64,000 bases of DNA from Malachius bipustulatus (Eukaryota > Arthropoda > Insecta > Coleoptera > Melyridae). The translations under genes were made by a program, and so were the position numbers. The stretch lies in the NCBI GenBank assembly GCA_910589415.1, contig OU342634.1, positions 22,751,144 to 22,815,143 on the forward strand. The letters are read 5' to 3'. A model generated the notes under the pieces. That model was not told the origin of the DNA and ran no database searches. It saw nothing but the letters and a program-made list of their open reading frames with translations. Positions 1 to 10,268 of the stretch are shown here, in pieces (position 1 is the first letter of the stretch; each line of letters opens with the position of its first letter).

Positions 1-476
1 TTGAATTAAAACACTTGTGGTGCAGTCAAAACTTGAAAGAATGCCTTCTTGATGCTAGACAACTTCAGAATAAACTTCATTTACACTTTAAGTTCTTAGA
101 CGAAGAGCGAAAAGCCCTGTGCAACTTTTAAAAGGAGGAAAAAACAATGTGACTCATATTGGTAAAATACATAAAAAATTCTTGGGACGCCTACGGACCC
201 GGACAACGGGCTTTATCATCACGGATGCATAGGACAGATTCTTCGGGACAACCAACTCGAATATTAGTGACAGTGGCGTCCTTAGGAATTTTTTAGGGAG
301 TTTTTAAACAGCAAACTGAATTAAATAGGTGAAATACATAAAAAATTCTTGGGACGCCCATGAACCCGGACAACGGGCTTTATCGCCGCGGATGCATAGG
401 ACAGATCCCTCGGAACAATAAACTCGAATGACAGTGACAGTGGCGTCTCTGTAAATTTTCCAGAGAGGTAGCAACA
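1..476. repeat. Left inverted-repeat arm of the foldback-like element
   Basis: Reverse-complement partner of 3457-3932. It runs from the outer end through two minus-oriented copies of the ~120-bp unit (about 162-286 and 327-460). A third partial unit (487-531) follows just inside the arm. Confidence 0.75.
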
Positions 477-802
477 TGCTGCCGCATATAAATACATAAA
501 ACATTTTTGGGACACCTACGGACCCGGACAAAGAGATTTACAAGCATGTGTATTGTGTGCCAATACCTCATCGCCGGACGCTAACACATGCAGTTAAGCT
601 AGTACCGAATCCGGATACAATAGCCGTAGAGAGGACAACATGGAGTCAAGACATAGAGTGTGGTAGTTAAGTTTAATTAACTATAGAAAGACTAAGAATA
701 AAGAAGGTTGAATTATTTAAATATTTAAATTGTCAATACTGTATTTCATCAATATAGTATTTGATACACAGTTGGCAAATGTACTGTGTCTGCTTCTCCA
801 AT

Positions 803-1036
803 TCAGGCTCTCTTGGTTTTTCTTGGTTTTAGACTAACACATTTAAAATGAATCCACCTCTGGCAAACATCACAACAAACCCATTTCAAGATTTTGTCAT
901 TTTTTCGTTCGCCACAAAACAGGCATGTCTTTCTCAAATCATGTGGTTGCGATAGGATTGTTTTCTGTAGCACTCTCCTATATAATGTAGGAGTTTGGTT
1001 CAAAAGAGAGATCGAACCTTTGTTTTTAATAATCAT
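803..1036 (-). pseudogene. Truncated PHD-finger ORF inside the foldback-like element
   Basis: A 77-residue ORF. Its C-terminal half has the spacing of a PHD-type zinc finger: C38-x2-C41, then C54-C55-D56-x-C58, W61-x-H63-x2-C66. The last Cys pair of a full C4HC3 finger is missing because the frame stops at residue 77. The N-terminal half is basic and unrecognised. PHD fingers bind histone tails in host proteins and also occur in some transposon proteins. Its position between the element's arms suggests a remnant of the element's own protein, though a captured host fragment is possible. Confidence 0.45.
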
Positions 1037-1308
1037 TTCTGCACAATAAACAACAAATACGACACAGTTGTAGTTGTCTCTCTGAAGGGGATATTAATCG
1101 ATTTCATGACCTGTGATAACGTAAAGCTGGTCTACTTTAGAAGAATTATATTTGTTTCTGCCTCTCTAAAAAAATTCCTAAGGACGCCACTGTCACTGAT
1201 ATTCGAGTTGGTTGTCCCGAAGGATCTGACCTATGTATCCGTGACGATAAAGCCCGTTGTCCGGGTTCGTAGGCGTCCCAAGTATTTTTTATGTATTTCA
1301 CCTAGGTA

Positions 1309-3450
1309 TACAGGGTGGTCCAACTTAAAACGTCAGGACTTCACCAAACGATAGATAACGTTAAAATAATGCCAGTTTCTCTAATACACTTATAGCCGGG
1401 AAAGCTTCCTTTTCAAGATACAGGGCGTTAAAGTTTTGGGAAAAAATTAATGTTTTGAGAATATTGTCAAAACGGCTACTTTAAAAAAATTGAAATTTTG
1501 CACGCAGCATGAGCTAAGTATCTTTCATGATTTACGGCTTATGGTGATAAATTGCAAAAACCAGTGGCGGAGATATGGGTGTGCCATCGCCCCTTTTCAA
1601 AAAAAAAATTGACGCCACTGACTCTATGGCAAATTTAATAATACTGTTCAATGCCCCATGCCTTTTAGAACAAAAAAGTACTCTTTAATTTTTTTCACAA
1701 GGCACGCCGTTTTCGAGATAATTCAGGTTTTCTTAGGTGATGCTAGGCTCTTCACATTACAAAACTAATTTAAATTTCACGAAGTAGTCTATGACCAAGT
1801 TTTGACGTTTTAACCAATTTAATATCTGCTTGTTATAAGTGTCACAAAATCTCTTTACAACAAACTATTGGTATTATTTTTAAACATTACGATGCCTTTC
1901 CGATTTTCTAATCAAGAATATGCTGATATGCATTTTATCTATGGATTTTGTGATGGAAATGCAGCAGAAGCAGCTCTAGAATACCGCAGACGATTTCCCA
2001 ACAGACGACAGCCACAACATAATGTTTTTTCAAAGGTACATAATCAATTCGTTGAGAGAGGAATAAGGCCCATCATTAGAAATCCTAATCGTCTAAATGT
2101 GGATACCGTAAGAAGAAACAACCGCATACTACGTGAATTTACCAGAGACCCGAGGACAAGTCAAAGAAGAGTGAGTCGAACCACTTAAGAGTGTTAAAAC
2201 GGGATCATCGACATCCTTTTCATCTCCAACCTGTTCATGGTTTACAACCAGGAGATGAAGAACGCAGGATGGTGTTTTGTAGGTGGCTTATGGACCAGAA
2301 TAACGATTTCTTAAGAAATATTCTATGGACAGATGAATCGTGTTTTACTCGACGTGGGATTGTAAATTTTCACAATCAACATGTGTGGGCTCATGACAAT
2401 CCTCACGAAATTAGACCACGAAAGTTTCAACACGAATTTAGTGTCAACATTTGGATAGGAATCTACAATGGTAACCTCATTGGCCCTTATGAACTCCCAC
2501 AGCGACTGAATTCTGAAAACTTCCTTGAGTTTTTGGAGACTGAGAATGCCAATATGTGGGATGACATTCCAGTCGATATGCGAAGACAAGCCTGGTTCCA
2601 ACTAGATGGGTGTCCGGCACATTTTGGTGCAAACGTTCGTAATTGGCTGAACACACACTTTGAAGGTCGATGGATTGGTCGCAGTGGTCCAGTTGCATGG
2701 CCTGCACGGTCTCCAGATTTAACCCCCCTGGATTTCTATCTTTGGGGTCATCTGAAAGAAATCGTTTATGCAACTCCGGTGCCCCATAGAGAGGAACTCT
2801 TGCTTAGGATTCGAAACGCTTGTGCAGATATTAATCACGACGTGCTACTTAGTCTAAACAACTCCATCAGAAGACGTTGCCAGTTATGCATTCAACAGAA
2901 TGGTTGTTATTTCGAACAATTGTTACATTAGTTAGGTGTTGTTTATTTCTGTTATTTAATTATTTAAGTAAAAGTTATTTGACTAGAATTTGTCTGTTCT
3001 TAAAATGGCTACAGATATTACCTAAGAGAATCTGAATTATCTCGAAAACGGTGCGCCTTGTGAAAAAAATTAGAGAGTACTTTTTTGTTCTAAAAGGCAT
3101 GGGACATTGAACAGTATTATTAAATTTGCCATAGAGTCAGTGGCGTCAATTTTTTTTTTTGAAAAGGGGCGATGGCACACCCATATCTCTGCCACTGGTT
3201 TTTGCAATTTATCACCATAAGCCGTAAATCATGAAAGATACTTAGCTCATGCTGCGTGCAAAATTTCAATTTTTTTAAAGCAGCCGTTTTGACAATATTC
3301 TCAAAACATTAATTTTTTCCCAAAACTTTAACGCCCTGTATCTTGAAAAGGAAGCTTTCCCGGCTATAAGTGTATTAGAGAAACTGGCATTATTTTAACG
3401 TTATCTATCGTTTGGTGAAGTCCTGACGTTTTAAGTTGGACCACCCTGTA
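1309..3450 (+). mobile_element. Mariner-like element (DD41D) with ~430-bp TIRs, nested in the foldback element
   Basis: The ends are TACAGGGTGGTCCAAC and its reverse complement, flanked by TA on both sides (1307-1308 and 3451-3452), the target duplication typical of the Tc1/mariner superfamily. The inverted repeats continue inward for about 430 bp (1309 to ~1740 against ~3020 to 3450), far longer than usual for mariners. The interior carries one transposase gene on the plus strand, broken once. Flanking sequence at 1296-1308 and 3453-3475 rejoins into foldback-element sequence, so the order of insertion is clear. Confidence 0.85.
1892..2931 (+). pseudogene. Mariner-like transposase, DD41D type, broken by one frameshift/deletion
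   Basis: The N-terminal helix-turn-helix part (from ATG 1892; an in-frame ATG at 1868 is also possible) runs to a TAA at 2186-2188. The reading frame resumes at about 2191 in a different frame and is open to 2931. The second part carries the catalytic aspartates: D48 in a WTDES motif, D139 in QLDGCPAH and D181 in TPLDFYLWG (numbering from 2191). Spacing is 90 and 41 residues, so DD41D. The break lies where the second DNA-binding helix should be, and several codons appear lost there together with the frame. The catalytic half looks well preserved, pointing to a fairly recent inactivation. It would cut and rejoin the element ends at TA sites. Confidence 0.85.
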
Positions 3451-3456
3451 TAAGTC

Positions 3457-3932
3457 AGTTTGTTGCTACCGCCCAGGAAAATTTACAGAGACGCCACTGT
3501 CACTGTCATTCGAGTTGGCTGTCCCAAGGGATCTGTCCTATGCATCCGTGGCGATAAAGCCCGTTGTCCGGGTTCATGAGCGTCCCAAGAATTTTTTATG
3601 TATTTCACCTATTTAATTCAGTTTGTTTCTACTTCTCTAAAAAATTCCTAAGGACGCCACTGTCACTGATATTCGAGTTGGTTGTCCCGAAGAATCTGTC
3701 CTATGCATCCGTGATGATAAAGTCCGTTGTCCGGGTCCGTAGGCGTCCCAAGAATTTTTTATGTATTTTACCAATAAGAGTCACATTGTTTTTTCCTCCT
3801 TTTAAAAGTTGCACAGGGCTTTTCGCTCTTCGTCTAAGAACTTAAAGTGTAAATGAAGTTTATTCTGAAGTTGTCTAGCATCAAGAAGGCATTTTTTCAA
3901 GTTTTGACTGTACCACAAGTGTTTTAATTCAA
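3457..3932. repeat. Right inverted-repeat arm of the foldback-like element
   Basis: Reverse-complement partner of 1-476. It holds two plus-oriented copies of the ~120-bp unit (about 3490-3610 and 3652-3770). A further plus copy lies inside the element at 1181-1303, left of the mariner insertion. The unit begins with GACGCCACTGTCACTG and ends with ATGTATTTCACCTA. Confidence 0.75.
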
Positions 3933-5629
3933 AGCGCACGTGGAAATATTTTGGGGCTAACTTTTGGGGCTAACATGACCCAAGTGATGTATGTATTATT
4001 TTCTAGTGTATTTGATGTTAGTCAGTTACTGCTAACAATTTTGTTCAGTGACTTTAGTTAATATGTTCTTTTAAATTTGCCGGTGTTCATCATTTTGTGG
4101 TATTAGTGTACCGAATATTTTTATTTAAAAAAAATACTGCGGACACTCCTCCTTTATGAAAATCAGCCCAGACCACCAATAATAATTTTATAGATGAGAG
4201 ACACTGAAAATCAAAAGTCCGTTTAAAATTTAGAATTGGTATGTACCTAAGTATCTATATGAGAGCTGAATAAGCTTTGTTTTCTTGTCAAACGCTCATT
4301 CATATCTCAATATCCAACGTATAGTTAGTGTTAGTACCTACCTCGTCATATATAAGGCAAGGTTTTATTAGCTTAGCCTTAGAGCAAGTTTAATTAAGAA
4401 ATAAGCCACTCAGAAGTTCTGCATAACGACGCTATTAAAAACAATTTGCGGATTAGTTCGATGTTAATTTGGAAGGTCAGAGATTAATTCCAGCCAAACT
4501 TTCGTGGGCTTATTGAGTTTCTTCAGTCATTGCCAGTTAGAGCAGGAGATGTTCTATTGTTATTCAACACTTTCCAGCTCGAATTAAGCAAATTCTTCAT
4601 CGAACTCTTCGATTACGCGAATACTTGCCTGCGCTTTAGCATACTTGAAAATTACTGCTTGCGAACCGAGGGTGCAATAATTCTGCTCGTTTGTGTTTCT
4701 AAACTTCTCGATTTGTAAATTTCGTTAACTAACTCAATTTATTTTCTTTCAGGTACGTAGTTTTTAAAGTTGAAGCCTTAATCGATATAATTAATTACTG
4801 GTAAGTAGTTTGAAAGTTTGTATCATTTAATTGACTTTATTTACATAATTGCCGTTTCAACGAACAACTTCCGATAAACTTCAATTTACATCAGCAAATC
4901 GCTTAATTTTTTTCGTTCTCTAAAAAGTTTAAACTTTTATTGGACTGAATAATTTAACCATTAAAATGGCTAGAAATTTTTATCTTCGTCCAGTATTCAT
5001 ATAAAATATCATTAATGTTTTTGAAATTATCATAATTATTATTATTGTTTACATATTTTAGTGGGGAAAAAATCAACTTTGCAATACATTTCCTATCTCA
5101 ATTATCACGACCTCCTAGACCAGATGATCATACAGCAATCCTAGAATGCAATATAAATAGAGAGAAAACATGAAAAGTTATTCTGTATGTAAAAGAACAG
5201 AAGAACTTCGCTGTTCTTTCATGTGGCATGATGGGAACACCACATGCCATAATAACCTCTGCCGTTATTTCTGTATGTAATGTATAAAACATACAACCAA
5301 AAATTATGAACCTTAAGACATTCTTGTTTATGGAAAGATAAACATATTTTCAACTTCAATTGATAAAATTGTGAGCATTCAACTACAAAAATCTTAGTAA
5401 TACCTAATGTTTCTTCCAATGTGGAAGAAACTACTAATGTTCCAATTCATATTTTAAAATATGAAAAAAAAAACTCTTTTATTAATTTAATTATGATCTA
5501 TTTTGGATGTTACGCGAGCACAAAAAGTAATAATGAACTGCCTTCAAACCTGCAATTTAAGATGGTTCAATAGCGATTTTGCATTTATGAGAAAGCTGTG
5601 AAACTCTTCCAATAATTTACTTCTCTGCA
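3933..5629. other. Intergenic, nothing recognised
   Basis: AT-rich sequence with only short chance ORFs (for example 4530-4718). No repeat structure, RNA gene or clear exon is visible. Confidence 0.5.
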
Positions 5630-6628
5630 CAAAATTAGAGAAACCTTATTGGGGTTCCCTCGCCGTCAAACCAGTCATAATATTTTCTCAAAATGTTACA
5701 AGAAGAAAGCAGCAGGAATTTTCTCGAAGTTCTCCAATTCCAGGTTTGTGCGTAATGGAGTGACGTAACCTGGAATGAGCCATGTACCACCAGCGACTTC
5801 GCACGATTATCAATTGAAATTTTCCACCTGTCCTTATAACCACCAGAAGTTAAATGACCAATCAACAGGCTTAAATGATTTATTCAAACTTCCTATACCA
5901 AATATTTGCCAATATAGACATTCCCTCTGAAGAGACAGTTTATTCTTCAAGACGATTCTTCAAAAATCGTCCACAAGATGTTCAAAGTTGGCTCAAGTTT
6001 GAGGCAGATAGATTTTTCTAATCAAAAAAGGAAAGAGATCACCCAATTATTGTGAATTGTTCAAAGCGTTTCCAAAATCTTTGTAGCCTTTTCATTTGAT
6101 AGGGGATTGTTCTTACCACTTCTTTTTAGAACATTAGATGTTACTTAAAACATTTTTACTGACACATTTGAGTTCATTGGAGTCTCTAATACCCACTAAG
6201 TACATTCGTTGAGCTGTAGCCCCCCGGTTAGATGTCCTGCAACCCTTTCTTCCTCTTCTGCAAGAATGGTAAAGAAACAGCTGTTATGTCAAAACAGGTT
6301 CGCTTGCATATGAGATGGTCTAAAATAATTCATTCACACAATTGAAGACCTAAGAAAGTATTGTCTTGTAGCCAAAAGTTCAATTTTTGCAGGATACAGA
6401 CCCACATGTAACTTTCAAAATTTTTACAACTTTTTTGTTCCTGCAAGTTTGATCAAAATAGATCAACTCTTTTACCTAAAAAAGTACCAAAATTTTACCA
6501 AACCATTCTTTGCACCGTTGCAAGGCAGTTTTCCAGATTATTATACAGTTATTATTAACCAGAGCAACAATTTGACGCTGCTTGGTTTTGTTCCGTTGCA
6601 CGGTTAATTTTTTATAGTAAACAAACTA

Positions 6629-6780
6629 ATGCCCGTATTCACAAACGATAATTTCCTAAAATAATTACGTAATTATTTAAATGAGTGAGATGGAGATATG
6701 CAGTTTTTTTGCAATAGAATGAGATGGGGATAATTGATTACGTAATTATTTAGGAAATTATCGTTTGTGAATACGGACGT
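6629..6780. mobile_element. Small palindromic MITE
   Basis: Left end GCCCGTATTCACAAACGATA (6631-6650) continues through AATTTCCTAAA and an ATTACGTAAT core. The right end at 6732-6778 is its near-perfect reverse complement. The whole unit is about 150 bp with no coding capacity. Target duplications are not certain by eye. It lies in the loop of the larger inverted repeat, so it probably inserted there later. Confidence 0.7.
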
Positions 6781-7282
6781 AAGCGTTACAAAGGTAATGA
6801 CATGTGAGATGTGAAATGTCAACGTCGTATTTACCTTCATTTAGCAACCGAGGATGTACCTCTGACCTAAGACACCTGAGAAATATCCTCAAAGCATTTC
6901 AAATAAAGGTTTGGACCGTGAGTTGAGGACGTTCTGTATAAAAAAAAAATGAAAAAATTCTGAAAGTTACATAGGTCTGAAATTTGTGCTGTAAAAATAT
7001 CAAAAAATTTACTTTTTGGTTACAAGACAATGGCTTTTTAGGGCTTCAACAGTGTAAATGTATCATTCCAGACAATCGCAAGTGTAAGCTAACCTGTTTT
7101 AATGATGCAACAACTCTTTTCTTACAATTCTTGCAGGAGGTTTACCATTACAAACCGAGGTTGCAGGAGATCTAATAAGGGGGGGCTAGAGCTCAACGAT
7201 TGCAATCAACGAGTAGCATACACTCCAATTAACCCGAATGAGCAAGTAAAAATGTTTTTAAATAACGTCTAATGGTGATGGT

Positions 7283-7489
7283 TTAACCAAATGGAGATGT
7301 TGACTTGGAAAAAGGTTTCAACAATTCACAATTAGGTGACCTTTTATGTAATGAAAAAATAAAACGATTTGCCTCAAATTTGAGCCATCTTTGAATAACT
7401 TGTGGACATTTTTGCAGGATATCGAAGAACAACGCATTACGAATCGATAAACATTTGGTACGGAAGAGTCTGTATTGAGTTTGAATCAA
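7283..7489 (-). pseudogene. Coding remnant in the right arm of the large inverted repeat
   Basis: A 68-residue open frame containing the peptide RWLKFEANRFIF. The left arm (5880-6019) encodes SWLKFEADRFF in the corresponding frame before a stop. Conservation of this peptide between the two diverged arms suggests it was once translated. I cannot assign a family. Confidence 0.3.
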
Positions 7490-7690
7490 CTATTCAGGCC
7501 TGTTGAAGGGTCATTGATCTTTTGGTGGTTATAGGGCAGGATCAAAATGTTAATTTAAAATGACTGGAAGTTGACTAACTTCCAGAATACCATTGCTGCT
7601 TGTTTTATGTAAAATTTTTGAGAATCTATTAGTGACTGTATGGTTTGACGTCGAGCAAAACCAAAAAGTGGTCCCCTAATTTCGTTTTCA

Positions 7691-9815
7691 GTAGTTTTAG
7701 AAGGTACATGATCAAGTTTACCCAATTATGACTTCTTCGCCAATGAAACTTTAATTTGACTTAAAATAAATCAGTTTTTCTGTTAGAAAATTACTCTTGA
7801 TCATCTTGACATCCAATTTATGTCCTCTAATGAGGGTATACCTACCTACATGTTTATAAATAATGAACAAAGAAAATTATTAAAACTTAGGTAGTACACC
7901 TTCTTAAATATTGTTTATAGAAAACTTGGGTGAGAATAATTCACTGAAAAAATCTGAAGTTTCTTTTTTATGAACTTGATATATGTATCTTGTAAATACA
8001 TATATTATTTCTATATAGATCACGATACAAAATTCTGTGGTGCCTGGATGAGAAAAATATGTTAAAAGAGCAGCACTCTAACTAGTTCGAGTATAAAAGA
8101 GAGACAGACGAAACGAGCCGAACTTCTCGAAAGAATATAAAATATGCGGATGTCTTCCCAAAGGAACGGTTAAGGATGCAAAAGAGCCCCTCCGGATTTG
8201 CATATATACAAAACGTCAGATGTCGGTCCACAAAAGTAGCTCCATCATCCAGTCATTGTATTTTTGAGCATCGTATTTTTATAAATTAAAACATCATTTA
8301 TTTTGTTTGTTTTTTGTTTCTTTAATTTAGGGCAACAGTAGTTGTTAATAATTAACTAGGTAGTTATAACGGATCGTATACTTTAATAATAAATTATGTT
8401 CTTGTAAATATAGGAGTCATTTTTCTTTGATTTTATAATATTTAATATGCATTATGTTGGTCTTTGACCGATAGGCGATAATACTACTATTATTTTCTAT
8501 TTATAAAAGAAGCAATTAACGATCTATAATGAATAAATTATTTATTGTACTTAGTAATAATAATTAATGCTTCTGTATATAAGAGTATGTAAAGACTAGT
8601 TCGTGCATTATTCAATGCAAATACATTTTGCTCATGCAGCTTTGTTTATTTTACATTATTAAACAGTTGGTTATATGATGTTCTCTAATACAAATTAACG
8701 CTCCACGTGCTAATTATTTAATGCGGTGATTTCCATTTATTAATTGTGTGATCCATTAGAATTTCATGTAGATTATCTTAAAATCAAATCAGATGATAGG
8801 TAATTATATAATTATTATTTGCATAAAACGTAAAACCAACGTAGGTATACCCATTATGGTTTTGCTTTTTTAGTATTATCACTATTATCAGTTACTGCAC
8901 GGTATTTCAACCCTGAGGTAATAATTTATCTGCTGAATGTATCGGGTAATAATTCTCCATTTTAGTGACATTATAAATTGAACTGATCATATTAGTAAAA
9001 TAGTGGAGACATTGAAGAAGAAACAATGAAGAAACCACACACAATACGACAAGCCAGTCGCGTAGGCAAACGCAAGCAACTCTATTAACCATAAATTAAA
9101 GCAACAATAGGTAGAGATGTTGTAGTTAACAATGGCTTTGTACGGAGGTTATTTAAATCGGAGGTCGAGTCATTATGTCCAAGAAGGGACCGACGGCGGT
9201 CTCGTTAATTCCTTAGGCGTTCGCCTGTACAATGGGCATTGTCCGAACTACTTGCATAATTAATTGCTACAGAAAACTTAGCCCTTAGATAGGCCCTAAT
9301 CTCGCATACTGGCTGTGTACACAACTGCTCCCTTCACACCACAACACATTAAAATGTTCCCTTATCTGGACGGGAAACGACTGCTAAAATAACTTCTATG
9401 ACACTTACTTATTAGTTGATCATGTACCGGGTGGTATGGCAGCGGATTGCGTGAGACCACGCCATATTTTAACGGAAAATTCCTAATAATCAGCTAGTTT
9501 TACCTTAGCTCGGTTGAAACTATTTTTTGGCTCTTTTACGTGGTGAAAAAAGCTTGGTTTATAATATTCTCATTATTTTACACCAGGAGTCTTCTCTATA
9601 CGAACAAAAATCAATGCGACTGCCGGTGCGATGTATTATTTTGCTGCTCGATAGGATTTAAATAAAATTAGACTTATCCTTGTTTACCTTCTTCAGATAT
9701 TCCTAGATCAAAAATATTGCTGTCAGTGGATTTTTTATATTACCTATTTATATCAATGTCATAAACCCGTTAATTGAACAACAAAAAAAATTAAATAAAA
9801 TTTGTGTTTGCGATA
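7691..9815. other. Intergenic; possible TATA box and a palindromic SOX-like site
   Basis: No gene is visible. TATAAAAG occurs at 8092-8099 in a short GC-richer patch (8070-8250), which could be a promoter or an old LTR. A 14-bp inverted pair, ACAATG-GG-CATTGT, lies at 9229-9242 in another GC-richer patch (9130-9330); the sequence resembles two facing SOX-protein sites. Neither has supporting context. Confidence 0.25.
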
Positions 9816-10268
9816 TACAGGGTGTTAGTTATAAGTACGGGGCCAAACTTCAAGAGGTGCTTCCTTGAGTGATTTTAAGAAGAAAAGTTCAAATAAACAT
9901 GGGTCCGAAAATCCATATTTTTCAAGATACAGGGTGTCAAACTTAAAAAAAACTTAACTAACTAATTCCAGTGGCGTCCCGGAAGACAGTCTAACTAATA
10001 TTTTTGATTAAAAAATTGAGCGCCACTGACTGTTTTTTTAATTTTGTATTTTTTTCGAATTAAGCAACTAGAAATACAACTATTTTATCTCTTGAGTTTT
10101 TTTCATATCTTGCTTTGTTTTCGAGAAAAAAAAGTAAAAGTTTGACACCCTGTATCTTGAAAAATATGCATTTTCGGACCCATGTTTATTTGAACTTTTC
10201 TTCTTAAAGGAAATCACTCAAGGAAGCACCCCTTGGAGTTTGGCCCCTTACTTAACTAAGACCCTGTA
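9816..10268. mobile_element. MITE with TACAGGGTG ends
   Basis: The left end is TACAGGGTGTTAGTTATAAG (9816-9835). The right end (about 10237-10268) reads as an imperfect reverse complement ending CCCTGTA. TA dinucleotides flank both ends (9814-9815, 10269-10270). The arms stay complementary well inward, for example CAAATAAACATGGGTCCGAA near 9890 and its partner near 10180. A fitting origin is a non-autonomous relative of a mariner-like element. No ORF belongs to it. Confidence 0.8.

Larger units (their letters stand above)
1..3932. mobile_element. Foldback-like DNA element with long composite inverted repeats
   Basis: The first ~476 bases reappear as reverse complement at about 3457-3932 with only scattered differences, so the two arms form one long-TIR element. 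The outermost bases (TTGAATTAAAACACTTGTGG) match the right end at 3913-3932. Each arm contains repeats of a ~120-bp unit, the layout seen in foldback elements. The interior holds a short PHD-finger ORF on the minus strand. A separate mariner-like element (1309-3450) has jumped in; without it the element is about 1.8 kb. The left end coincides with the window start, so the true boundary and any target duplication cannot be seen. The superfamily is not certain because no transposase is left. Confidence 0.75.
5630..7690. repeat. Large diverged inverted repeat (arms ~740-800 bp)
   Basis: The plus strand from about 5640 to 6430 matches the reverse complement of about 6955 to 7690, with indels and frequent substitutions. 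Clear anchor pairs are CGTCAAACCA (5666-5675 with its partner near 7650), TATAACCACCA (5836 with 7540), GGCTCAAGTTTGAGGCAGAT (5991-6010 with ~7370-7390), TAGCCCCCC (6218 with 7185) and TTGTCTTGTAGCCAAAA (6361 with 7020). Both arms read as related peptide in one frame (a WLKFEA core followed by D or N and RF), so they derive from a coding sequence, probably of a mobile element that I do not recognise. The loop (about 6430-6955) contains a small MITE. The transcript would fold into a long imperfect hairpin. Confidence 0.65.

Noticed and set aside
995..1354. 119-codon plus-strand frame over the foldback repeat unit
   Set aside because: It merely reads through the repeat unit; other copies of the unit keep parts of the same frame without any domain.
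8041..8290. Possible solo LTR of another family (TATA box in a GC-richer patch)
   Set aside because: No terminal repeats, target duplication or second copy in the window.
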